From assembly GCA_030295235.1 (NCBI GenBank), contig AP026152.1:186001-250000 (forward strand): a stretch of DNA of 64,000 nt, read 5' to 3'. A program made the position numbers and the translations under genes. The stretch is from Fistulifera solaris. Lineage: Eukaryota > Bacillariophyta > Bacillariophyceae > Naviculales > Stauroneidaceae. The notes beneath the pieces are model-generated. The model did no database searches and was not told the DNA's origin. It was given only the letters and a program-made list of their open reading frames with translations. Shown here in pieces: positions 41,327-52,851 of this stretch. How positions within the stretch are numbered: the stretch's first letter is position 1; every line of letters begins with the position of its first letter.

Positions 41327-44325
41327 ATGATGAACGACCCTACGGATGCTGCGATTTGTATCAAGAATCATTCTTCGAATCAACTAGTCGATCCCCCGCA
41401 CGTTGATTGTCAGCACAGCGACCCTATTAGTATTTCTCCACGTATAACGAGCCATCGTTATCGATGTAGTCAACGGATTTTCCTCTTTTGGTGGCTTCTT
41501 TCTTTCTCGCTTTTTTCTTCTACAATACCTACCCACGAACATTTTATAAAACGAAAGACAACGACAACACACACGACAATGATAGCCTTCTTTACGGACC
41601 GCCAGTGGATTTACCGCAGGGTGAAACGCTCGTATCGCGTCATCGTCGTCGAGCCGCCGCAGCTAAGCCGACGAACAACAAGAAGAAAAATATTTCGCAG
41701 CAGCAGCACGCCAAGAAATCGGCGGCCGAACGAGCTCCCATTCCGGTCGTGCAATTCGAAGACAGTCAATTACCCGGTTTCTTTTTCGACAATACACCCC
41801 AGACGGCGGCGGAAGTACTCGCGTGCAAAGATTCTGTACTCAATTATGTCATCAACGCGACCGACACGAAAGATGAATGTGATGGTTTGACGAAAGCCTT
41901 TGAAAAGACGTGCCATGCGTCGAACAAGAAACCAGAAGAACGACGACGATTGAGGGATAAATTAATGACACGGCAGCGTATTTCGTACTGGATGTTGTCC
42001 CGATATCAGCAATGGGTGTCTGCTTGGACGTCATCCTCGTCGTTCTTTTTTGCCGATGAAGCGGTGGTGGATGCCTGGGAACATGCTGCGTATCTCGTGG
42101 ATTATAAATTGGATGATACCATCGATACACAGTCAATACAGCGGCGTATTTTGCAACAAAAGGGTGGGAAGAACAAGACTTTGTTCGTCATTGACATGGA
42201 AGAAGACGAACCAGAACCTGAGCTACCGGTCGCCACGGAGCCTCCGAAGGTGCCTGCTAAGCCTATTTCCCTGCAAGTGCCCTTGGGAGGTGTTACGGAA
42301 GAAACCTTGGATATCATTCACACCGACGCCGCTGAAATACAGGAAGAATCTATGAATCAAACGGTTGCGAAAGTTGAAGTATCGCCACCAAAAATGTCAA
42401 ACCCGTAGTAACACCGCCCGAACTCAAATCGCGGTCCAAAGATGCCGCTGTCCCAACGAAGAAAACAACCGCAGATCCCCCCTACGAACCCAATTCACGA
42501 GAAGGACGAATTTGCTGTGTTTCGATTCTCAACGTCTATCAAGAAAATTGCTCGCCCGTCCCCGAAGATGATGTGTCGGATCGGCGGTTACTCTTCGTCG
42601 TCTTTGTCATGGCTATGTGCTGTATTGTGAAGAGTCTCATTCGGCATTTCAAAATTTTGTGGTTGCCCGAAGCGGCCGGGTGTATTCTAGTGGGAGGTGC
42701 GTTCTGTTCTGAGAGTTTACTTCGTAAAAATGGTAGTGGACGGACCCTTTCTCACGGTTGTTTTGATTTTTCTTCTCATTGCAGTCATGAGTGGATACAT
42801 TCTCATGATTTTCCCTCATCATGATGTCAGTTTCGATGGCAACTGGTTTCTACGTATTCTAGTACCGCCCATTATCTTTGAAGCTGCCTTGGGTATTGAC
42901 AAACGATCCTTTCACCGGCACCTGGTTCCTATTCTGCTCTACGCTATTGCCGGAACATTGATGGCAACCGTGCTGACGGCTTTCATAGTGCACCGTGGGA
43001 CTTTTATGATGGGATCGTGGTGTCCTACTATCCCGTACGTCGAAGCGCTGGTGTTTGGATCGTTGATTTCTTCGATTGATCCAATAGCTGTGCTCAGTGT
43101 CCTCAGCAATATGGGTATGACGGACACAGATACGGTCTATGTGATCATTTTCGGTGAATCACTCCTCAATGATGGTGTGGCTATCGTCCTATTCCATACT
43201 CTTGAACATTTTCTGGATGAAACGTTGGTTATTGATAGTGAGGCTCTTACCGATGCCGCCATTCACTTCTTCGTTGTGGCCTTTGGTTCCTTGCTCGTAG
43301 GTGTCGTTTCGGGAATGATGGCGACCATTTATTTCTGGCAATTTTATCAATGTCAAACGCCTTTGGTGGAAGTGCTCATGTTCCTTTGCTGGGCTTTGGT
43401 GCCCTACTACATTTGCGATGGGATTGGGTGGTCGGGTATTGTCTGTACTGTCGCGACGGGTTTCTTCATGGATATGCACATTGTAGGCCAAAAGCGATAC
43501 GAGCAATCTAATAATGAGTCATCCGAAAACAGTGAAGAGGATGATGATATTGTAATGACAGGCGACACAAACTTTGGGCGCCGGCCCATTTTCTCATCGT
43601 TCGGGCATTTGTCCGAAAAGGCAAAGGAGCACATTGGCTTTGTGGCCGAGCTTATAGCGGCAACCATGGAAACCGCCATTTTCGCATATCTCGGACTCTT
43701 TCTGTTTAGTCACCGATATCACTGGAATGTATTTCACGCTTTCATTGCCATAATTGCGTGCTGTGCGAGTCGCGGTATAATGATCCCTTTTCTGAGTTTA
43801 ATGGCCAATTGGATAACGAGAGCTCAACAACTTCGATCTTCGTGTCAGCGCCGGGGAACGCGCGGAGCAGCTGTCACGAATGCAGCTGGAGTAATCATTG
43901 ATCGTCGAATGCAAATGGCACTGTGGTTTGCCGGTCTCCGGGGCGCCATGTCGTTTGCGTTAGTAGAGCACATTCCCTTATTTGATGAAGAAACCAGAGA
44001 AGGCTCTCGATTAAAACCGGAACTCAAGGCCATGACATCAGCTTCTATCCTATTCTCTGTATTTCTTCTCGGTGGCTCCACGTACTATGTCATGGAGCAT
44101 TTGGGAATCGCCCCTCAAAAACGAAAGCAACTAAGATCCGGAGAAGGTCTACAGGAAATGGTAGAGTTAATATCGACGAAAGGACCCAATCAAACGGACG
44201 GTAGTCCTCGCAAACCTGGAACCTTGTCGACTGAATCCAGCATGGAGCAAGCGCCGGGGACAAACACCACGTTTCGTCGTGCTCGGCATGGCAAGTCACC
44301 GTTGGAGCAGGTTCGAGTTGTCTAG
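41327..44325 (+). CDS. CPA1-family Na+/H+ exchanger with long N-terminal extension (2 exons, frame breaks)
   Basis: Monovalent cation/proton antiporter of the NHE/NHX group. Exon 1 runs to 42696 and exon 2 is 42785-44325; the 88 bp intron (GTGCGT...TTGCAG) joins CILVG to VMSGYILMIFPHHD. Transport-domain landmarks are ILVPPIIFEAALGIDKRSFH, SLISSIDPIAVLSVLSNMGM, the ion-binding ND in FGESLLNDGVAIVLF, and the late ALWFAGLRGAMSFALVEH. The C-terminal tail is short and polar. Ahead of the first membrane helices lie about 360 residues with an N-terminal hydrophobic anchor and low-complexity linkers (EDEPEPELPVATEPPKVPAK); their role is unknown. Frame changes occur at the A-run 42390-42394 (one short) and near the T-run 41511-41516. 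The start is therefore uncertain (41327 or 41330). Confidence 0.85.
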
Positions 44326-44621
44326 CGGGAGTTTCTGCGCAAGGCAGTTGAACCAAATGTACATAACATTAACGACTCTTTTAGATACTAAACTAAGGCG
44401 ATAGCTTTGCGAAATGGAGCATGAGAACTATGATTACTCCGTATTTTTTCTCCAGGTCGTTCTAAGTCGCGCTCTAATTCATTCCCGATTCTACCTCTCG
44501 TAAAGAATCTTTTTCGCGACGATGACACACGCATCATAATAAAAAAAGGCAGTGAAAAGGACGTTCAAACATCATCGAATATTATCATTGCAATTATTTC
44601 CTTTTTATTTTAACTTACATC

Positions 44622-47600
44622 ATGGAAATAAACGAGAGACCCGAGCCTTTATCATGGAAGGAAGCTCGACGGATTCTTCGCAATGTCCTCGAATCCTATC
44701 TCGATCATCCGCCTCCTACGCAGCGTCGTGATGATTCTACAAAAGATAGTTCTTGGCTCTCGTTCTTGATCCGCCACGATATCGATCTGTATTTCGGAGC
44801 ATTCTTGTTTTCGATCGCGCTATTTGTGCTTTCGTTATTTTCCTTACTGGCGAGACTCGGATACGTTTCGGATTCGGAGCTGCGACCTTCCGCGACACAA
44901 GGCGTTTACAAGTCGCAGCTCTGTGCTTCGATCTTTCTGGCCATTGGGGCTTGCGGAAGCCTCTGGATGGTGCGCAGACGTCGTTTCTTGAGCTTGAACG
45001 ATAGTGTCAACGCCAAAAGAAGAGAAGTGATGAGATTTCTCCGTGTTGTGAAAGCCTTCGATGAGAACGATGGATGCGATCTACCCGAGAAGCCGCACAT
45101 CAATGGCACATCCCTGACGGATATATACCGTGTCTATCGAAAAGCTGGATCTGCTGAGCAGTGGAACCGAATACCCAGTCTACTACTGGTGGAGGGGGAT
45201 TTCATTGCCTTGCAATGTGGTGACATCGCCCCAGCGGATTGTGTCATGCTGCGAAATGGATTGATCTCGGACATTCAAATTAAGCTCGGTACCCGGTTAT
45301 CACTGCAAAATATGGGCCTTACTAAGGAGAACGTATTAAGTGATCTTCCGAAAGGGCGTACTACTTTACAGCCCGGGTCAACACACCTGCTGACACTTTG
45401 CAATCGCACGCAAATGTTTCTCGTGCTAGATACACCAATCAATGAGTTCATAAATAGACCACCAGGTAAGTCGTTCAGCAAGTGGATGTATTTTTATGTG
45501 AATCATCCTTAATAAACAGTTTCGCTCTTACAACGAATGAAAGTGACAACAAGACCATCTCAATCGTCCCGACAGATCAAAGCTGTGCGACAGTCGCTTT
45601 CCATTCTTGCGATCATGTTGCTTGTCGTCACCGGCGGTATATTATTGATAAGAGTTGATCTTTTATCGAGCGATCTTTCATTGTTACTGACCATTCCGTT
45701 GATGGCTGCTCTGAGTGTCTTGCCGACTGTGGGTCCGGCCTTTTTGTTCTTTCTCGAAGCCCTGGCCACCGCACGTATTTTGGCAACAGTCCATCCGTAT
45801 GCGAGTTTGACCGCTAATCAGACCAAAGAGGAAAAGAGTTTTACAAGATCTAAGCTGGTTCTTCGCTACATGGTCGCTACCTGTCTTTCTCGCTTGTCAT
45901 TGTGGCGAGTTGCTGACCAGATACGGCGTATCTTGGCTAAGATTTTTCCAGGTTTACCACCCGCTTGGTTCAACTCCAGGTTGATCCGTATCCCTCCAGC
46001 TTCGCTCAATTTAGTAGAAAAGCTCGGAGTCGCTACCGCTTTTGCACTGGTGGACGATGAGCTCGCTTGTGAGCCACATTCTATCCCACAACAGCTGCTG
46101 ATTCCATCCGGGCAAGGTTTGAAGCTCTTAGATCTGTGTCCGAAGTTTGCGGACGATAGTGACGACGAGAGTACTGCGTCGATACGGAAAAAGGCAGCTA
46201 AATCCTTTGACTCTGACTCTGAATCAGAAGATGGTTCCTCGGTGGTTTTTCATTCTAGTCTGAAGCGCAAGATCTTGCGTCGGAAAATATTTCGGAGGGC
46301 ATTGAGAAAGAATGCTTCGGATGATAGTACCGCTGCCGACAGTGATAGTCCTTTTGATGTTCAATTCGAGGAACCCACCTGGTGGCAGTTCTTACCATCC
46401 TTGAAGTGCATCGGACTCGCTAGCCTTTTACTCGATGAAAATCGCCATGAAGAAAACGATAAAGATCTTATTCATTGCTGCATCAAAGAAGAATCGGACG
46501 GTGAGAGTGTAGCGCACGACAAGGGTTTGGTAGAAAAGAGACGGGCGCTCTTGGTGAAAACAGTTTGTCACGAACGTCGCAGTAAGCAATATCATTCTTT
46601 AGCGAATTGTATTGGCTTCTCAACCAGCGAAAATGCGCATGGTAAGAACGGAGATGTTACACCATTCGAAGAGCGGCTTCGTTTGCATATTGTCTCTTCG
46701 TCCCTAGTTAGTGAGCGCATGGATCTCGATGAGCATGAACGAAGTTCTGAACAATCCAAATGGTGGGGATTGTTGCGCACAGATTCAACGTCCATTGTTG
46801 TGCAGGACTCTCGGTCGAAAGCATATCAGTTACTGACTGTTGGAGATCCATCCGTGGTGGTCGATTTATGTCATGAAGCCTGGCAAGGTGAAATATCGAC
46901 GATTCTTCCTCTTCGAATGGGGGACAGAGAAACTATTCTGGAAACTTCTGACAATTGGAAACTTGGAGACCTTGATGTTGCAGCATTTAGTTATACCCCG
47001 ATGCCCCGCTCTTTCGAAGCAATGTTTGGCTCAAACACTGAATCACAGGTATGAAGCTTAGAGATTGTTTGGCATCTTTTCTAACGCGTTTGTCTGATGA
47101 CATGTCTTCTTCAGATATACCTCCTTAACAATCCCGCGAGCGGAGAGACTCAACATCTATTGTCTAAAAGCAAATCCCTCTCCCCAGAATGGTCTCTGAT
47201 GAAGAATCAGATATTCTTGGGTCTTTTAGCGTCCTTGGTCGTCCCCCATAGTGAAATTCAGAGTCTTCTGTCGACCTTAAGTGATGCCGGAGTTCGGTTT
47301 GTATATTTCTCGCCTAGAAACATGCGCCGTCAAAAGAGTTGGCCTCCCAAATGGGCATTGATGTGGCATGGAACTGTGCCATATCATTAAGGCCTTTAGA
47401 AACGGGAAAGGAAGACAAATATAGAATGACTTCGAATTATGCTGACTGGGATGTAAACGCAAAGCTCCCGCATGGTGTAGAAGATGTCAAGAAGCATTTG
47501 GAAGAAGTTGATAACGTTCCGTTGCTTGTTAGCTTGTACACTGACGTCACAAAAGAGACGACGAAAGAAATGGTACGTTTTGTTTCGTGTTGCCTTGTGT

Positions 47601-48734
47601 CTGCTTTTGTAAGCTTAAAGACTTTGCTGTCGCACACAGGTTGAAGTCTTTCAAGATTATAGCGACACCGTTATATCCGTCGGCTTGTCGCACTTCCCAC
47701 GAAATGACGGAATATTTTCAGCTGCAGATATATCCGTGGGGGTTGATGTTCTTACCGACGACCAGGACCGATTGAACGAACAGAAAGGTTCTTTCAGCTG
47801 CCCCCATGTATTCCAGGCGGAAATAGATTTCGTTTCTGCTATTGCATCCCATTCTTGCGCCTTCAGAGTCCGAGGTATTCCTGGCATCGCTCAGCTCACA
47901 CTCGTCATTGAGCAAGGGCGAGCTTCATTGGAAGCTGCCGTGAACGCTTCCGTGTTTTTCATATTCGGCTTCTTGACGCTTTCGTTGTTTGTCCTTTTTC
48001 CATTTGCACGCCTTCTACCAATATTCCGTACACGCCCGTTCTAGGCGTGGTTCTCTTCTCTGCAAATCGTCTTACCTGGACTGGGCTTTACTCTGGCGAT
48101 GAGTGATGGTGATTCTGAAACAATGAAACGCGTACCTCCTAAAAATGACCAAACCGTCACTTTTTCGAGACGGGAAGGCTGGAAGTTGTACAGGAATATT
48201 GTCATCAAGTCGGTTATTCCTGCACTGTTGCCTCAAGTATTACATCTGATTGTGTTTGGCGAAATGATGATAGCATTTGAGCCTTCGTTATCGGGAGAGA
48301 TGTGTGGGGGAGCGAACACGTGGGTCGATATCGTCCGGTGCGAGGGTTTAAAGAGCTACACTGGACCAGTTCGGATCTCCTCTGGCGTTCTTGTTTTAGT
48401 TGAGCTCGCTGTTTGCGTGATATTTGCTTCTGCAGGCTTTCTGAGTCGCTTGGATTATCTCATAAATGATCCACCTTGGCGGCGCAACCGCACGTGGTTA
48501 CTGGCAATGTGTCTGATGGTAATTCTTACTTTCGTGTACTGCTACTACGCTCTTCAACTTCGTGTTACGGCAGCGCTCCCGTGGTATTATTATGTTCTTG
48601 CTACGGTTATGCCTCTGATTTGCTTGGCCTGGGTAGAATTCTGCAAAAAGTCGGAGATTTATATGGAGAAAAGAGCTGAAAAGTTACGACGTCTACAATT
48701 TGAAACGCGTCTTGGGGCTTGGAGCCCCAAATAA
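44622..48734 (+). CDS. TMEM94-like P-type ATPase relative (4 exons, frame breaks)
   Basis: Human TMEM94 (ERMA) is an ER protein of P-type ATPase architecture linked to Mg2+ uptake. Exons here are 44622-45465, 45520-47048, 47115-47572 and 47640-48734, with introns of 54, 66, 67 bp (all GT-AG). Exon 1 has two helices (FGAFLFSIALFVLSLFSLLA) and the actuator-like text LLLVEGDFIALQCGDIAPAD. Exon 2 has SLLLTIPLMAALSVLPTVGP, then LGVATAFALVDDELACEP, where P-type pumps carry the DKTG phosphorylation motif. Exon 3 gives NAKLPHGVEDVKKHLEEVDN and VPLLVSLYTDVTKET, with a frame change at the A-run 47332-47335 (one short). Exon 4 gives SVGLSHFPRNDGIFSAADIS and several helices. Around 48035-48065 an in-frame TAG suggests further small indels. 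About 1309 codons. Confidence 0.82.
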
Positions 48735-48856
48735 CCGGTCTGAGAAGCTACACGTGTCTCTATTCGAAAATTCCGTTGTCGATACTACATGAATTATCTT
48801 GCAGCAAACATCTATATTGTTTCATCCGACTTGACCAGTGTTCGTTCATTCTGGTC

Positions 48857-50656
48857 TTACGTTCGTGCTCGTTTTGATGGGCCTTCCGTCGAACGTCGAG
48901 GACAAGAGGGAAGTAGCTCGATCGCTTCCGACGCGACCAGTGACTCATGCGATTCCCCATCGTCCTCATGCTTATTTTGAATGAAGTCACACAGCGAATC
49001 CACATGCTGAAACAAGAGTACGGCCGTACGTTGGTAATTTTGTGAGGCACTCTCCACTAATGCCATCGTCATTAGAGAGAGTCGCAATGATGTAAGGGAC
49101 TCCTTGACTAGCTCATCCGAGCCATTATAGAACCGGTTCAGCGCATAAATCTTGTCGATACTTGTTCCGTTCGAGATTTGATTGCCGGAACGATCAAGAA
49201 CAGTAATTTTTCGATTCCGCGAGAGTAATCGGCTCAGCCACGCATACGTGGGGCCCTTCGGTGAATAGTCCCCCACAACAACCGTTCGGAGGCCCTTGTG
49301 TGCTTCAAATGCTTGGAATAGCTTTTGTAAATGAAGTGCCCATGTTGCACTTGGATCTTCGACACCCGTATAGTCCACCAAATTCAGATAATGCAACTTT
49401 TTGTTGGCTTTGATCGCGCGAATCAAGGCTTCCACAATGAGGGCAACATTTTCAACATTGTATGTTCGTCGACGGCCAACGAAAAAGCGAAATCTTTCAA
49501 AGTGACCCAAAATTGCCATCCGATTCAATAATGCAATAGGAAGCTCATGCCAATTTCGACCTGCGCCGCGCACATATATTCTCAAATGAAGATCGCTGGT
49601 GGATACATTAAGAGAATCGAAATCATTCAGCTGAAACATTTCTGACTTGAGTTCATAGCACAGGGTCTTTGCTTTGGCGGCGAACGGAAGAAGGACTAAT
49701 TCCTTTTCAAGAACGCCAACTTCTAGCGTTTCAAAGGTATCAAGTCCGAGAAGACGTTCAAAATTGGTTTTGCTGAAAGGAATCTTGTTTCCATAGCAGT
49801 CAATTCGAAGTAAACCGAAAGAAGACTTTCGAGTCTCGAACGCATCGAGAAACGCTTTCCCCTCATCATCAAAAGCAAAATAGCTGTTCATACAAGCCCC
49901 CGCAAGGGTCAGATGCATGGTGTGTTTCCGCGTTGCTAGGACTAACGACAGCTCTGCATTCCAAACTCCTGTTCCAAAGGCAAATTTTCGCGTCGGATTT
50001 GCGTCCAACATATGAGCAAGTTGCTCCGGTTGAAGTGTCGCAAAATCAAAGACAAAATCTTGGGTGTCGACCGTTGTATAGGACGGAGACAGACTAGTCT
50101 TGCTTTCGGGATAATGCTTGAGCGACCACAAGAATGTTACCGTCTCAACAATTCTAGCTTCGGATTCGCCGTAAATGACGCACTCTAAAAAGTATTTTTT
50201 GAGATTTCCGGTATGAGAAATCATAAAGCAGGCCGTGTGATCTGCAATGAAGGCGCCTGCTTTATGTAGACCGATGACCGTTTCATTTTCGCACCAAATG
50301 GAAATATCTTTACATGCTTCCCAGTCGATATCATCGAGATGCGTCGGTTCCCGCAGCCATCGATGCATGGGCAATACGCCTCTGAACTTTGTGGGTCGGA
50401 GCTCCTTTTGCCGCGACGAAAGCTCTTCGTCCGGAATCAGTTCCAGTAAAGGATTGTTGTTTGCCTCCAGCGGATCCATTTTATTTGCGGGTTGCTGTAA
50501 AATATGATAGCAAGGTTTGTGTGTTCTCAGGGCGACCGACAACTTCTTGTTCACAGATCGATTGACGTGCATGCGTGCGATCCTTGAATGAGATGGATGT
50601 GTGTTCTGTAAAACTGTGAAAGCGAACTGAGAGCGACTTTGGCATTTACTTAGCAA
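48857..50656 (-). CDS. diatom-expanded protein family of unknown function
   Basis: An unbroken frame of 599 residues, possibly starting at the internal Met (50479, MDPLEANNNPLLELIPDEEL), which looks more natural than the basic 59-residue lead. The body alternates short strands and helices in a leucine-rich-repeat-like manner: QDFVFDFATLQPEQLAHMLD, ATRKHTMHLTLAGACMNSYF, FETRKSSFGLLRIDCYGNK, RLLGLDTFETLEVGVLEKEL, LSRLLSRNRKITVLDRSGNQ, IDKIYALNRFYNGSDELVKE. I recognise this pattern from many paralogues in pennate diatom genomes, none with a known function. The acidic/basic C-terminus ends EGPSKRART. No signal peptide or membrane helix. It is convergent with the TMEM94-like gene (123 bp apart). 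Confidence 0.75.
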   Translation of the reverse strand: MLSKCQSRSQFAFTVLQNTHPSHSRIARMHVNRSVNKKLSVALRTHKPCYHILQQPANKMDPLEANNNPLLELIPDEELSSRQKELRPTKFRGVLPMHRWLREPTHLDDIDWEACKDISIWCENETVIGLHKAGAFIADHTACFMISHTGNLKKYFLECVIYGESEARIVETVTFLWSLKHYPESKTSLSPSYTTVDTQDFVFDFATLQPEQLAHMLDANPTRKFAFGTGVWNAELSLVLATRKHTMHLTLAGACMNSYFAFDDEGKAFLDAFETRKSSFGLLRIDCYGNKIPFSKTNFERLLGLDTFETLEVGVLEKELVLLPFAAKAKTLCYELKSEMFQLNDFDSLNVSTSDLHLRIYVRGAGRNWHELPIALLNRMAILGHFERFRFFVGRRRTYNVENVALIVEALIRAIKANKKLHYLNLVDYTGVEDPSATWALHLQKLFQAFEAHKGLRTVVVGDYSPKGPTYAWLSRLLSRNRKITVLDRSGNQISNGTSIDKIYALNRFYNGSDELVKESLTSLRLSLMTMALVESASQNYQRTAVLLFQHVDSLCDFIQNKHEDDGESHESLVASEAIELLPSCPRRSTEGPSKRART

Positions 50657-51082
50657 GACAAATAACGGTAAGTCCTAGTCTGGTAGTAGAGCTACTATTT
50701 TCTTTATAGCAAGCTATAATTATGGAAGCGCAAAAAAATCCGCAGGATCACGATTACCGGATAGGACCGGGTCCCGGTCTGCTACTTTACAAACGTATAC
50801 TTTAGATTACTGTGAAACATGTAGTGGTCCTTGAATCTCGAAGACTTTCAATCGTACTTTTTACTTCAGTGTAGCGAGAATTATTGAAAATTGAAACGCA
50901 GAAACCAGAACCCAAAAACCAAAAACGCATTATTTAGCAACAACTCGTTGATGACTTTGACATTCCGTGAGAGGAATGAAAGAATTGATCGGAAAGGCTC
51001 AGAGGATCAAGAAATCTAACCACAAAGTTACTTTAGCAAATCAGCAGCAATAGTATCAACAAGTTGAGAGAGAGAAAGGGGA
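50657..51082. promoter_or_regulatory. divergent intergenic region upstream of metalloprotease 1
   Basis: 426 bp, AT-rich, with a repeated ACCAGAACCCAAAAACCAAAA-type purine/C tract near 50905-50930. It must contain the promoters of the flanking divergent genes. Nothing else recognised. Confidence 0.4.
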
Positions 51083-52184
51083 ATGTCGATACGATACCTA
51101 ACAATTGCTTTGCTTTCACTGCTTCAATGCCAACCTCTCCTCTGTCACCGACTTGGCGGCACTCTTGACGAAGGCCACCATGATGCTTACGATGAACACC
51201 CACATCCATTTCATAGTCATCGGTCCCTGCAGGAGGAATTTCGTAATGAGGATGGAATTCCTATTTGCGGATTTCCAGAACCTTCCGACGCCGATTTGCG
51301 AGAGATCGAAGCTGCACAGAACATCTCCATTTTGGGGCGATTTGCGAAATTCGCCACCAGATTTTGGCGCAGCCTCCGACAGCGTAGAAAAAGCATTCCA
51401 ACCTACTATCACATTATTCAAAGTGCTACTATCGCGGGTCCTTCTGAGGAGCAGGTCCGCGCACAACACGATCATCTTGTGGAAGCATTCGCCCCATATG
51501 GCTTTTTCTTTCACGTTGAAGGACATTACGTTTACTAAAAATGACGATTGGTTTGGTTATAAAGAATACAATACCGATGAGGAAAGGGACATGAAGAAAA
51601 CTCTGAGGAGAGGAGGGCCAGAATCATTGAACGTTTATGTCAACAACGGAAAAGGCGTATGTGGATACGCTTATCTTCCCAAATTTTACAGCCAATTTCC
51701 TTGGAACGATGGTATAGTTATCAACTTTCGGTGTTTTGGAGGAGCTAGTGAGTCACAAGAGGGTGATGTCGTCGTACACGAAGTGGTACGTCTCTGATTT
51801 GTTAGTTATCGCCCATCCATCATCATGTGTGAAATTTCTAAGTTTTGCATTATGATTTGTTTACAGGGACACTGGCTCGGATTACTTCACCCAGTAAGTT
51901 CAATCACCTTTGATAATCTACTGAAAATTTCGGCAAATCTAGTCTAACAATTGCATTGCGTTCCAAAGTTCTCTAATTGCGCTGAACCCGGGGACGGTAT
52001 TTCCGACACGCCTCTCCAAGGCCTCCCTACTCGCGGGTGTCCAGCAGAACCCGTGAACTCGTGCGGAAAAGGTTTCGATTCGGCAGATAATTATATGGAT
52101 TACTCTTCGGATGCTTGCAAAACAAGGTTCACCGCCGGGCAAGCAGAGCGCATGGAGGAGGAATGGAATAAATATCGCCTGTAA
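51083..52184 (+). CDS. secreted M43-type zinc metalloprotease, copy 1 (3 exons, frame change)
   Basis: Pappalysin-like metzincin. Exons are 51083-51785, 51867-51893 and 51969-52184; introns are 81 bp and 75 bp. A signal peptide (MSIRYLTIALLSLLQCQPLL) is followed by a His-rich pro-region and NEDGIPICGFPEP, whose Cys could act as a latency switch (inference). The catalytic domain starts TYYHIIQSATIAGPSEEQV. At the T-run in GGCTTTTTCTTTCACG (about 51501-51516) the frame moves +1 and continues FTLKDITFTKNDDWFGYKEY, VCGYAYLPKFYSQFPWNDG and VVVHE. The 27 bp second exon encodes GHWLGLLHP, so HEVGHWLGLLH (zinc site) is read across two junctions. Exon 3 carries FSNCAEPGDGISDTPLQG and the Met-turn DNYMDYSSDACK. 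Copy 2 (52852) has the same frame change at the same site. Confidence 0.85.
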
Positions 52185-52851
52185 AGCGTAATAGCATCAT
52201 CAACTTCATAAATTTCCTCGAGCTTTGATACTCTCGATTCTTTGTATTTATCAAGCGCTGAGGTTCCTAGATGCCCGTTTTGTCCTTGTCTGGTAGAAAA
52301 CTTAAGGTTTACGACTTACACGAAACGATCAATCGCCTAGACGATGTATCCAAAAGCAGTAGAGCAGAAGATTAGCTCTTGAGAGCAACGCTAGTTTCTG
52401 TAAGCCTAGCAATAGGCGCCTCGGAGCGTGTGATTATCTTCTATAGCGTCTCGCGTCTCGCGTCTCTCTCTCTCTAGAGAGCGTCAGTCGTCCTGAGTCC
52501 TGAGATCTGAGAACTGAGGACTGTGCAGTATAAAGTAGAAAGTACGGAATAGAAAATTCAAATTCACATTGACATAAAGTGGAGTACCGGGTATCCTGCG
52601 GACTACTTTTTACTTAGCAGATGAAGTTGTACTTTTGCTATTAGTAAAACGTCCTGCTAATTGCAAGAAAACTTTCAAATTTTTATAGTGTCTTTCAGTA
52701 GACCTCGATAGGCAACACCTTCTCAAAAATACCGGTAACATCGCGCATTGCTCATGCAGATTGCAAAAATTTATGCGAAGGTGATAGGAAAACCCATCAT
52801 CATCAAATCATTCGAAATTCAACAAGACGACGCGTATCTTTACAGAAAAAG
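52185..52851. other. intergenic between the two metalloprotease genes
   Basis: 667 bp. A CT repeat with CTCTAGAGAG lies near 52462-52482, and the flanking GTCTCGCGTCTCGCGTCTC repeats a 7 bp unit. No gene recognised. It must contain the promoter of the second metalloprotease. Confidence 0.5.

Noticed and set aside
48036-48110. A fifth intron in the TMEM94-like gene to avoid the TAG at 48042
   Set aside because: The only candidate donor and acceptor would remove a predicted membrane helix, and neither site is convincing. Small indels fit better.
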